Shown piece after piece: positions 44,008 to 51,494 of a stretch of 64,000 nt of DNA (positions are counted from its first letter, which is position 1; each line of letters begins with the position of its first letter). The DNA is from an uncultured Lachnospiraceae bacterium. Lineage in GTDB: Bacteria; Bacillota; Clostridia; Lachnospirales; Lachnospiraceae. A program made the position numbers and the translations under genes. The stretch spans positions 1 to 64,000 of the forward strand of contig CAJTMW010000016.1 of assembly GCA_910577275.1 (NCBI GenBank). Reading direction: 5' to 3'. The notes beneath the pieces are model-generated. The model was not told where the DNA came from and ran no database searches. It saw only the letters and a program-made list of their open reading frames with translations.

Positions 44008-44488
44008 TTATAAGTTATAACCAACAAAAATAGTATTTATTATCCTATTCCTTTTCGCAGCCATCTCCCCCGCGCCACCCTCGCCGGCTGCAATCGAGCG
44101 CCATACAGTGACCGGCGTTTCAATCTCTGTCGTGGCCGTCAGGGAGCCGTCGGTACAGACGCGGCTTCCGTCCTTTCCCAAAAGGATTTGATAGCGCTCC
44201 CCCACATCCGTGTAGCGCATTTCCAGAACAATGTCTTTGCCGGGATAGCTTTCTTTGCGGTAAAGCGCCGCCATCTGCCTGGTAAAGACCAGCGTATCCG
44301 ACTCTTTCTCCCCTTTAGAGCCTTTACCCCCGGCTTTGCCGCCGCTTCTGTCAATCCCCCAGCCTGCGTCCGCACAGGCTTCAAAAACCTCCCTCGGAAG
44401 CAAAAGCTACCCGAGCAGCTCTTTTGTCTCGCAAGAAATACCCCCTTTTGCATACTCTCGGGCTGCCGTTTATCACCAAAACATTCAT
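44008..44488 (-). pseudogene. NADPH-dependent FMN reductase-SCP2 fusion, internally deleted
   Basis: The start at ATG 44488 (GGAGG before it) reads MNVLVINGSPRV, the FMN-reductase phosphate loop, then runs into unrelated residues. From 44403 down, a different frame carries the C-terminal part: LYRKESYPGKDIVLEMRYTDVGERYQILLG and TATTEIETPVTVWRSIAAGE, an SCP2-like sterol-carrier domain seen at the end of some clostridial flavodoxin-like proteins. Most of the reductase domain is missing. It follows PadR as if in one operon (PadR stop is 3 bp before this ATG). Confidence 0.65.
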
Positions 44489-44491
44489 AAT

Positions 44492-44995
44492 CTATTTTTC
44501 CTCCAGTCTCCGGATACAGTCCTGTGCCCATTCCATCTGCATCTGCGTAATCCGCCGTCCGTACTCCACCGTCATCTGCCAGTAAAGGGACTTCTCCTTC
44601 TGCCCAATCATATCGCTATAGTTCTCAATGTGCACGGGAACAGCCGCAAGGCTCTCCAAAAACAGCTCGCAGCTCTCCTTTACCCCTTCGAAATAACGGA
44701 TATTTTCTTCCACGCTTCTTTCCCCGAGGAAAAAGGCTTTCATCAGAATTGGCGTCTTCACCCTGAGCCCCAAATCGTCGTCCGCCAGTCACCTAAGCAG
44801 CTCCTCCCGGCCCGCCTCTGTAATGGAATAGACATTCTTATCCGGTTTCCCGCTCTGCAAAACCACCCTTTTGCCGACCCACTCCTTTTGCTCCAAGCCC
44901 TGCAGTTCCCGGTAAATCTGGCTGGTTTTCGCATCCCGGAAATAATTCAGAGAATCTTCTGCCAGTTCCACTCTTCCATTAAACGGAAATCCCAA
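44492..44995 (-). pseudogene. PadR-family regulator with in-frame TGA
   Basis: Two parts in one frame: 44995-44789 (DSLNYFRDAKTSQIYRELQGLEQKEWVGKRVVLQSGKPDKNVYSITEAGREELLR) and 44788-44492 (LADDDLGLRVKTPILMKAFFLG...), separated only by a TGA where PadR proteins have tryptophan (REELLRW). The first ~30 residues of a normal PadR helix-turn-helix are absent; instead the frame begins in a copy of the 3' end of the DUF4143 ATPase gene. So the gene is broken twice: at the start and by a nonsense codon. Confidence 0.8.
44963..44993. repeat. 31-bp direct repeat, right copy
   Basis: Matches 42717-42747 at 29 of 31 positions, same orientation. Contains the codons for FRLMEEWN-like residues, i.e. a stray 3' end of an ATPase gene joined to PadR. 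The pair brackets 2.2 kb holding the ATPase and two broken genes. Confidence 0.75.
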
Positions 44996-45025
44996 CCGCT
45001 CTCCCCTTCAAATTATGGCTCCGAC

Positions 45026-45054
45026 TTGATATCGTCCGTTTAAACAACTATACT
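45026..45054 (+). promoter_or_regulatory. Promoter of the two-component/ABC cluster
   Basis: TTGATA (45026-45031) and TATACT (45049-45054), spacer 17 bp, 33 bp upstream of the response-regulator ATG, which has AGGAGG before it. Confidence 0.8.
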
Positions 45055-45086
45055 ATATACTGCACACAAGGCAGGAGGTTTTAACC

Positions 45087-45761
45087 ATGGCGTACAGAAT
45101 ACTCATTGTTGATGATGAAAAAATGCTGACAGAGCTATTATCAAGCCACTTACGGAAGTCAGGATACGAGACCTTTGTAGCGGAAGATGCGCAGCAGGCG
45201 ATAGCAATGCTGAATATCTATCCTGATTTGATTTTGCTCGACATCAATATGCCGGAAATGGACGGACTAAAGCTGTGCAAAATTATCCGTAACAATGTAG
45301 CCTGTCCTATTTTGTTTCTGACTGCCCGGATTACGGAGCAGGATAAGATAAACGGCCTGCAGGCCGGCGGCAACGACTACATAACCAAGCCGTTCAGTCT
45401 GCGGGAGCTGACCGCAAGAGTGGAGGCCCACCTGCGGAGAGACGCGCGAAGCAAGCATACGCCGAAAATCGTATCTTCCGGGGGGCTGATTGTAAATCTT
45501 GCGCAGCGCACGGTTTTTTACGGGGAAAAGCCGCTGAATTTATCAAACCGTGAATTTGATATTGTAGAGTTTTTAATGAGCAACGCCAATCAGATATTCG
45601 ACAAAGAGCGGATATATGAAGCCGTCTGGGGGCTTGATGCTGAGGGGGACAGCGGCGTCATAAAAGAGCATATCCGGAAAATCAGAAACAAACTGACGGA
45701 AATTACGGGCAGGGAATACATTGAGACAGTCTGGGGGATGGGCTACAGATGGAAAAAATAA
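45087..45761 (+). CDS. OmpR/PhoB-family response regulator
   Basis: 224 residues. Receiver: ILIVDDEKMLTELL, phospho-acceptor in LILLDINMPEMDGL, LFLTA, and NDYITKPFSLRELTARV. The winged helix-turn-helix effector domain is complete (LIVNLAQRTVFYGEKPLNLSNREFDIVEFLM, ... VWGMGYRWKK). Partner of the kinase that overlaps its end by 13 bases. Likely controls the downstream lipoprotein-ABC genes through a TTGAC direct repeat at 47052-47067. Confidence 0.95.
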   Translation: MAYRILIVDDEKMLTELLSSHLRKSGYETFVAEDAQQAIAMLNIYPDLILLDINMPEMDGLKLCKIIRNNVACPILFLTARITEQDKINGLQAGGNDYITKPFSLRELTARVEAHLRRDARSKHTPKIVSSGGLIVNLAQRTVFYGEKPLNLSNREFDIVEFLMSNANQIFDKERIYEAVWGLDAEGDSGVIKEHIRKIRNKLTEITGREYIETVWGMGYRWKK

Positions 45762-47035
45762 GGAAATCCAAATCGATTAAAAGAGCGTTTATCCGGGCGG
45801 TTGCCGTTTCGATGTTTCTTGTCTTTACAGCCTCCGCCCTGACAATTTACGGATGCTACCGCATACAAAAGTATATCCTTCCCGACTCTCAGGAGGTTTG
45901 GCTGCATACCCGGACGGTTATGGCGGACGGGAGGGTATTGGAGGGGGCGCACAGGAGTATCCTTGACGAACCTGCCAGGGTGGGTCTGCTCGTCCCTGAA
46001 GGGTCGGAAGAAGAGATAACTCTGGAGCATACCGAATTTACAATTGAGAGAATCGAGTCCGGCTTTTCAGAGCTTGGCCCGAAGCAGCAGTTACTTTACA
46101 GAGCGGCCGGAATTTCCATGGTCGGGCTTCCTCTTATCTATTCGGTTACAGGAATCCTGCTGTGTGCATGGTGGTTTTACAGGAAAAAGCTGTGGCCGCC
46201 CATTCGGGTTCTTGCAGACGCCACAGGGCATATCAGGGAGCAGGACCTTGATTTTAGGGTTGATTATAACAGTGACGATGAATTTGGCAGGCTCTGCACG
46301 GCTTTTGAAGAAATGCGGCAGGCGCTCTATGATAACAACCGGCAGCTATGGAACATGCTTGAGCAGCGGAGAATCCTGCAGGCGTCGGTGGCGCATGACC
46401 TCAGAAATCCCATTGCAATTGTCGAGGGATATGTGGAATATATGCAACAGTGTCTGGCAGACGGAGGTCTGGACGACGAGGAATTGCGGCATACGCTGTC
46501 GAACCTTGCGATAACGGCAAAACGGCTTGAGCGTTACACGGATTATATCCGTGATTTGAATGCCATTGAGGAAACAGAAACAGAGTATTCTGTAGTTCAG
46601 TTACCGGACTTTCTGAGAAAAGCTGCGGAAAGCCTTTCGTTTCTCGCGCAGCAGCACTGTCTGGAGACCGCCTGCCATTCCGCTGTGTCCGAATGTCAGG
46701 TGAAATTAGATGAGCAGATATTTTACCGTATTGTAGAGAATATCTTTTCCAATGCTGTCCGATATGCCAAAAGCAGGATAAGTTTTGGATACGCCCTTGC
46801 CGACGGTATGCTTACGATAACTATATCAGACGACGGAGAAGGCTTTTCAGGGGCAATTCTCCGTAAAAAGGACACCTTTCTTTATTCTGAGGATAAAACG
46901 AGAGAGCATATGGGCCTGGGATTGGCTACGAGCCGTATCCTCAGCCAGAAGCATGGGGGAAACTTAGAGCTTTCAAATATGGCTCCCGGCGGAGCCTGTG
47001 TGACAGTTAAACTGGCAGTCCATAAGGTGAGTTGA
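45749..47035 (+). CDS. Sensor histidine kinase (HAMP, HisKA)
   Basis: 428 residues. Two membrane helices (near 15-37 and 123-150) flank an outer loop of about 85 residues. HAMP-like region (RVLADATGHIREQDLDFRVDYNSDDEFGRLCTAFEEM), phospho-acceptor His near 216 in SVAHDLRNPIAIVEGY, N-box NIFSNAVRYAKS, G-boxes DDGEGFSG and HMGLGLATSRIL. The modest outer loop is more than the tiny loops of BceS-type kinases, so it could sense a ligand directly. Overlaps the regulator gene. Confidence 0.95.
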   Translation: MEKIRKSKSIKRAFIRAVAVSMFLVFTASALTIYGCYRIQKYILPDSQEVWLHTRTVMADGRVLEGAHRSILDEPARVGLLVPEGSEEEITLEHTEFTIERIESGFSELGPKQQLLYRAAGISMVGLPLIYSVTGILLCAWWFYRKKLWPPIRVLADATGHIREQDLDFRVDYNSDDEFGRLCTAFEEMRQALYDNNRQLWNMLEQRRILQASVAHDLRNPIAIVEGYVEYMQQCLADGGLDDEELRHTLSNLAITAKRLERYTDYIRDLNAIEETETEYSVVQLPDFLRKAAESLSFLAQQHCLETACHSAVSECQVKLDEQIFYRIVENIFSNAVRYAKSRISFGYALADGMLTITISDDGEGFSGAILRKKDTFLYSEDKTREHMGLGLATSRILSQKHGGNLELSNMAPGGACVTVKLAVHKVS

Positions 47036-47051
47036 TATTTTTTTCTGTTCC

Positions 47052-47083
47052 TTGACCATATTTTGACTTTTGGTTTTTATAAT
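47052..47083 (+). promoter_or_regulatory. Probable response-regulator direct repeat and -10 upstream of the lipoprotein-ABC genes
   Basis: TTGAC at 47052-47056 and again at 47063-47067: an 11-bp period, the usual spacing for OmpR-family dimers. TATAAT (47078-47083) follows 10 bp later, and the spot where a -35 should be overlaps the repeat, which fits an activator-dependent promoter. About 33 bp separate the -10 from ATG 47116. Confidence 0.5.
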
Positions 47084-47115
47084 TGGAGTCGAATCTAAGT
47101 CAGGGAGGATAAAAA

Positions 47116-48153
47116 ATGCGAAAGCGATTATTATCAGCGGCCATGTTTTTTGCTTTGCCGTTTGCTGTAACAGCCTGCGGAAATTACAATATTGCGGACG
47201 GGAACGCACCGCCGCCGAGTATGGAAGAAGACCCCTTCGCCGGGTCGGAGGAGGACGGCGCTTTAGGTTTTCTCAGCCATGGGGAAACGAGTCCTGCCAG
47301 AGCGGAGGACGGGAGCGTTTTGCCCTATGAGTATAACGGCGGAGAATTTACTCTGGACTATCAGTTTACGTCAGAGGGGAAACTGGACAGCATTGGGTTT
47401 CTGCTCTTTTTGGACGGAAAACCGCAAGTCTACAAGGTAAATGATACGGAGGGGGAATATGAGTATCTCCATTGCTTCCAGACATCGGAAAAGCATGAAG
47501 AGAAATTTTCCTTTGTATTTACACCGGACACAGGGAAAAAGGGCGACACCCTGAATATGACCGTTATGAGCGTCACTAGGCCGGATTTCCAGCCCGATAT
47601 GGAAGAAACCTCAAGCTACGGATGGTATCATAAAAGCCTTGAAAGAGTGCTTAAGCTGTATTTTAATGAGGATGCCCCGGAAGGCAGCAATGCTTATGGA
47701 GACAGTGAAACTGTTTTTCGCGATGTCAGCGTTACTGAAGAAAAGGTCACTTCCTCCTTTATTGAGAATGAGCTTGTGAGAGCCGGCTGGAACGGCGTCA
47801 CCATGGATACTCTGGATAGCGGCGTCTATCCGGCGGTTTTCTATGACAGCGAAGTGGTGTATGACAACTTAAGCCTTACCGGTAAAGATACGCTTACCGT
47901 GCGCTATACCCTTTGCGGAACGGCAGGCGCAAGGTATGGCATAACATTTTTCTTAAACCATAAGCCCGTATCCTTTGACGGCGCAGTTTCCTATGATGTC
48001 ACCTTAAGCAAGGGAAATGTGTGGATAATAGAAGCGACCATAGATACCGCTGAATTAGACGGTTTCAACACTTTTTATGCGACAGCCGTCGCAGCAGACA
48101 ATGATTTTATTACAAATAAAACAGATTCCATTTTACTTTACAGGGAGGACTGA
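47116..48153 (+). CDS. Lipoprotein of unknown function
   Basis: 345 residues. Signal peptide with lipobox VTAC (Cys near 21): anchored on the outer membrane face. The mature part appears to hold two beta-rich, Ig-like modules: residues ~75-160 (GEFTLDYQFTSEGKLDSIGFLLFLDGKPQVYKV) and ~220-345 (LTGKDTLTVRYTLCGTAGARYGITFFLNHKPVSFDG). The two have matching layouts, with a phrase like FLLFLDGKPQ/FFLNHKPV in each, so an internal duplication is likely. AGGGAGG precedes the ATG. First gene after the direct-repeat promoter. I do not recognise the family. Confidence 0.8.
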   Translation: MRKRLLSAAMFFALPFAVTACGNYNIADGNAPPPSMEEDPFAGSEEDGALGFLSHGETSPARAEDGSVLPYEYNGGEFTLDYQFTSEGKLDSIGFLLFLDGKPQVYKVNDTEGEYEYLHCFQTSEKHEEKFSFVFTPDTGKKGDTLNMTVMSVTRPDFQPDMEETSSYGWYHKSLERVLKLYFNEDAPEGSNAYGDSETVFRDVSVTEEKVTSSFIENELVRAGWNGVTMDTLDSGVYPAVFYDSEVVYDNLSLTGKDTLTVRYTLCGTAGARYGITFFLNHKPVSFDGAVSYDVTLSKGNVWIIEATIDTAELDGFNTFYATAVAADNDFITNKTDSILLYRED

Positions 48154-48155
48154 AA

Positions 48156-49412
48156 ATGAAAACAAAACAAATATATATGATGCTTATGCTTGCTTTAACT
48201 TTTAATCTGTCAGCCTGCGGGAGCAGCGGGGACGGCTCTGAAACGGAAGCCCTTACAGCTATGCCGCAATCCGCGGAAGCTGATTCATCGGAAAATGCCG
48301 GAAACGAAAACGGCGACGATTATGATGTGATTGACCTGCTGGACAGGGATACGGATAAAAAGACTATGGAGACCGGCACAGTTAAGGCTTCGGCTTTTTC
48401 CGGAAAGGTCAGAGACTTGTATTATGCCGGCGGCAGCCGGATTATCGTTGCGGCGGATAAGCTCTATCTTTACGATACGGAGAAAGGCGAAAATATCGCA
48501 AGCGCGGATATTTCCATGGAAGAGCTATGTGTACAGGCTTACGCAGACGGGTACTTCATTGTTGGCCGGGGGAATGGCGGAGGCGGTAACGGTTCATTTG
48601 CGACCTCCCAAAGCGGCGGCGGTATCAACGGATACCTGCTGAATAAGAATTTTGAGATTAAGAATACCATTTCATTCAACGAATTATTAAATGATGATTT
48701 TATTTTACATACGGGAGGGGTTGCCATTACTCAGGACGGAAAACAGGTTGCTTTCGGAGGGCTGCAGGGGCTTTATCTCTATGATACTTCTTCCAAAAAG
48801 GTCCGTACCATTTTAAGCTATGCCGAAGAAGGCCGGACAAATAATATACAGATTGCAACCATGGAAAGCCTTGCCTTTACGAAAGACAACACTTTGGTCT
48901 ATGTGGGTATTGCTACAGACAGCTCCAATGGCGGAGACGGTTTTTCGGTCTATGGCACGGTATCCACAGACGGCGCAAATCTCACGATTACAAAAAAAGC
49001 GGACTACCAGGTGGATACGGAGGAAGTGCAAAAGGGCGGAAACCTGATTATCATGCCCCAGAGTTTTGACAGAAATAACGGAACCCTGCTGATGCTCGAT
49101 ACCGCATCCATGACGGAAAAAATGATGAAATTCTCGGGAGGAAGCGAAGGAAAAGACGGCGTTTACTGCTCCGGGCAGGGAAAATATGTGGCGACTTCTG
49201 TTTTGGGTAAAAACAGTGTGACCATCAACATTTATGATACAGCGTCGGGAAAGAACATTCACACGGAAACGGTGAAGGATAACGACAGCACCTATTTTCT
49301 GCGTGTTCCTCAAATTTTGATTCTGGATGAGTCAGGCACCTGTATTGTTGTGCTTGGGCGGGGCATTGACGAGGTTCGCACCCTGATAAAAACCTTTGGT
49401 TTTAAAGGGTAG
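48156..49412 (+). CDS. Lipoprotein with propeller-like domain
   Basis: 418 residues. Lipobox LSAC (Cys near 21), an acidic linker, then beta-blade-like repeats: RIIVAADKLYLYDTEKGENIASADI, VAFGGLQGLYLYDTSSKKVRTIL, VTINIYDTASGKNIHTE. The YDT...K/G pattern recurs as in seven-bladed propellers. Starts 3 bp after the first lipoprotein and ends 6 bp before the ABC ATPase, so the operon is tight. Function not known; may bind a ligand or partner of the transporter. Confidence 0.8.
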   Translation: MKTKQIYMMLMLALTFNLSACGSSGDGSETEALTAMPQSAEADSSENAGNENGDDYDVIDLLDRDTDKKTMETGTVKASAFSGKVRDLYYAGGSRIIVAADKLYLYDTEKGENIASADISMEELCVQAYADGYFIVGRGNGGGGNGSFATSQSGGGINGYLLNKNFEIKNTISFNELLNDDFILHTGGVAITQDGKQVAFGGLQGLYLYDTSSKKVRTILSYAEEGRTNNIQIATMESLAFTKDNTLVYVGIATDSSNGGDGFSVYGTVSTDGANLTITKKADYQVDTEEVQKGGNLIIMPQSFDRNNGTLLMLDTASMTEKMMKFSGGSEGKDGVYCSGQGKYVATSVLGKNSVTINIYDTASGKNIHTETVKDNDSTYFLRVPQILILDESGTCIVVLGRGIDEVRTLIKTFGFKG

Positions 49413-49418
49413 TTTCCT

Positions 49419-50288
49419 ATGAAGATATCATTTCAAAATGTTTCAAAGCAGTATAAAGGCAGGTTTGCCCTGAAGGATTTTACCACACAGCTTACAGAGG
49501 GCGTTTACGGACTATTAGGGGCGAACGGCGCGGGAAAGACAACGCTGATTAATATATTTGTGGGTATTCTGGGCAGCGATGGCGGAACGGTTTTGATTGA
49601 CGGACAGGACGCAAAAGCACTGGGTAAGGACTTTCTGTCCAGAATCGGATATATGCCGCAATATCCTGTCTTCTACCGGGATTTTACCGTAATGGATTTC
49701 CTGCTGTACATGTGCGGGCTGAAAGGAATACCTGCCGGACAGGGAAAAGCGCGGGCTTTGGAGCTTCTTGGTATTGTCAATCTTTCAGATGCAAAAACAA
49801 AAAAGATTGGCGCTCTCTCCGGCGGTATGCGGCAGCGAGTGGGCATTGTGCAGGCCATGCTGGGCGACCCTCAGATTCTTATTTTGGACGAGCCCACAGC
49901 AGGACTTGACCCCAGCGAACGCATCCGCTTCCGTAACCTGATTTCACAGTTTGCACAGGGTCGGACGGTTTTGCTGGCTACCCATATTGTCTCCGATGTG
50001 GAGTGCATTGCAAAGGAGATTATCATCTTAAAGGAAGGCGCTTTAATTACACAGGGAACTACCGGCACATTAGAAGATAATATCTACGGAAAAGTGTGGG
50101 AAGTGGCGGCAAATGCAAAAGACGCCGCCCGCCTTGGCAGTCAGTACTATGTCAGCAATATGAAACAGCAGGGCGGGAACTTTTCCGTAAGAATCGTAAG
50201 CGATGTGCCGCCTGCCGCAAACGCAGTAAGGACTTCCCCTAATCTGGAAGATGTGTTTCTGTATTACTTTGGGGGCGAGATAAAATGA
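49419..50288 (+). CDS. ABC transporter ATP-binding protein (ABC-2 type exporter)
   Basis: 289 residues. Walker A GANGAGKTTLINIF, Q-loop MPQYPVFYRDFT, signature LSGGMRQRVGIVQAMLG, Walker B ILILDEPTAGLD, H-loop ATHIVSDVE. Ends in a small C-terminal domain. Type seen in peptide, lantibiotic-immunity and bacitracin exporters. Its stop overlaps the start of the first permease (50285), so they are coupled. Confidence 0.95.
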   Translation: MKISFQNVSKQYKGRFALKDFTTQLTEGVYGLLGANGAGKTTLINIFVGILGSDGGTVLIDGQDAKALGKDFLSRIGYMPQYPVFYRDFTVMDFLLYMCGLKGIPAGQGKARALELLGIVNLSDAKTKKIGALSGGMRQRVGIVQAMLGDPQILILDEPTAGLDPSERIRFRNLISQFAQGRTVLLATHIVSDVECIAKEIIILKEGALITQGTTGTLEDNIYGKVWEVAANAKDAARLGSQYYVSNMKQQGGNFSVRIVSDVPPAANAVRTSPNLEDVFLYYFGGEIK

Positions 50289-51493
50289 CACGCTTAATTA
50301 AATTTGAATTCTATAAATTATTTTGCAAGCGGTCAATACTTGCCGTGCTCATATGCTTTAGCCTGATGAACCTGTTTAAAATAAATAACGAATTCCATTC
50401 GTATTCCTATCTGGCGGATGGAGATGACAGCCGCAGCTGGAACAGCATATACTGGCAGCTCTATGCAGATTACAGAGGGGAGATAACTACTGAAAAAATC
50501 AATCGTCTTCTTTCCATCTATCAGCCGTCAGCAGACGCTACGGCTGATATGACGGCAAGCACAGCCATGGACAATCCGGATACGATGACGGGAAATATAT
50601 ACAGCGACTTAAATCTACTGGAAAAATACTATGTCGAGCCTATGGAATATTTCTATCATTATCGGACTTATGCGCTGGATATTGCAGAGAGGGCAAAGAA
50701 AAACGCCGCTATATACAAAGAACGGGGGCGGACTGTAGAAGCACGTAAAAACAGTGTAATTTATAACCTTTATTCCGGGCGGAGCATACCTTCCTTTGCT
50801 TATCAGGAAATGTATAACTACTATTTAAACTATGATTTTTCTGGCATATTGATTTTATTTCTCTGCTTATACGGAATCGTCGGCGTCTTTGTCTGTGAAA
50901 AGGAAACGCAGATGAATCTGCTACTACTCACAAACCTTGCCGGCGGTAAAAAGACCACATTCGCCAAAATTGCTGCGGCTTCCCTGTTCGTAACAGGTTC
51001 GGCTCTGTGGTTTTCTCTTCTGGATTATATCGGATTTGCGTATTTCTTCGGGACAACGGAAGGGGGTAATCTTCCGCTGTATGCTATCGGTAATTTCAGC
51101 ACGGCTGCAATAAACTGTAAGCTATGGCAATACGCTGTTCTGTCCGCAGCGATAAGGGCAATCGGTATATGGACCATGAGTATGATATTTCTATTGATTT
51201 CCATGTTTGGGCGCAATGCCCTCATCCCCTTTGTCTCCGACTTTGGAGCCGCCTTATTTTTGATTATTACAGGCGCGTCAAAGAGTCATTCCGGCAATAT
51301 CCTGCTCAAAATTGTAAATCCATATTCGCTGCTTGCAAACCGTATATTATTTGGCAGGACCGAGTTTATCAGCCTTGCAGGCTATCCGATACAGAGCTTC
51401 CTTGCAGCAATTATTTTTGCCATAACCGTGGGATTATCTTCCATAATGGCAATGATGATACTTTCTAAAAAGAACTATTATTGCGGGACTTAA
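50285..51493 (+). CDS. ABC-2-type membrane permease
   Basis: 402 residues. One N-terminal helix (VLICFSLMNLF), a long outer loop of about 150 residues rich in Tyr, Asp and Ala (SWNSIYWQLYADYRGEITTEKI), then about six helices (FSGILILFLCLYGIVGVFVCEKE, ..., AAIIFAITVGLSSIMAMMIL). The large outer loop is unusual for simple ABC-2 permeases and may interact with the lipoproteins. Overlaps the ATPase gene by four bases. Substrate unknown. Confidence 0.85.
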   Translation: MTRLIKFEFYKLFCKRSILAVLICFSLMNLFKINNEFHSYSYLADGDDSRSWNSIYWQLYADYRGEITTEKINRLLSIYQPSADATADMTASTAMDNPDTMTGNIYSDLNLLEKYYVEPMEYFYHYRTYALDIAERAKKNAAIYKERGRTVEARKNSVIYNLYSGRSIPSFAYQEMYNYYLNYDFSGILILFLCLYGIVGVFVCEKETQMNLLLLTNLAGGKKTTFAKIAAASLFVTGSALWFSLLDYIGFAYFFGTTEGGNLPLYAIGNFSTAAINCKLWQYAVLSAAIRAIGIWTMSMIFLLISMFGRNALIPFVSDFGAALFLIITGASKSHSGNILLKIVNPYSLLANRILFGRTEFISLAGYPIQSFLAAIIFAITVGLSSIMAMMILSKKNYYCGT

Positions 51494-51494
51494 A

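Noticed and set aside
44785..44800. Selenocysteine at the PadR TGA
   Set aside because: The position is a tryptophan in the family, no selenocysteine-insertion stem is evident after it, and the gene is already broken at its start.
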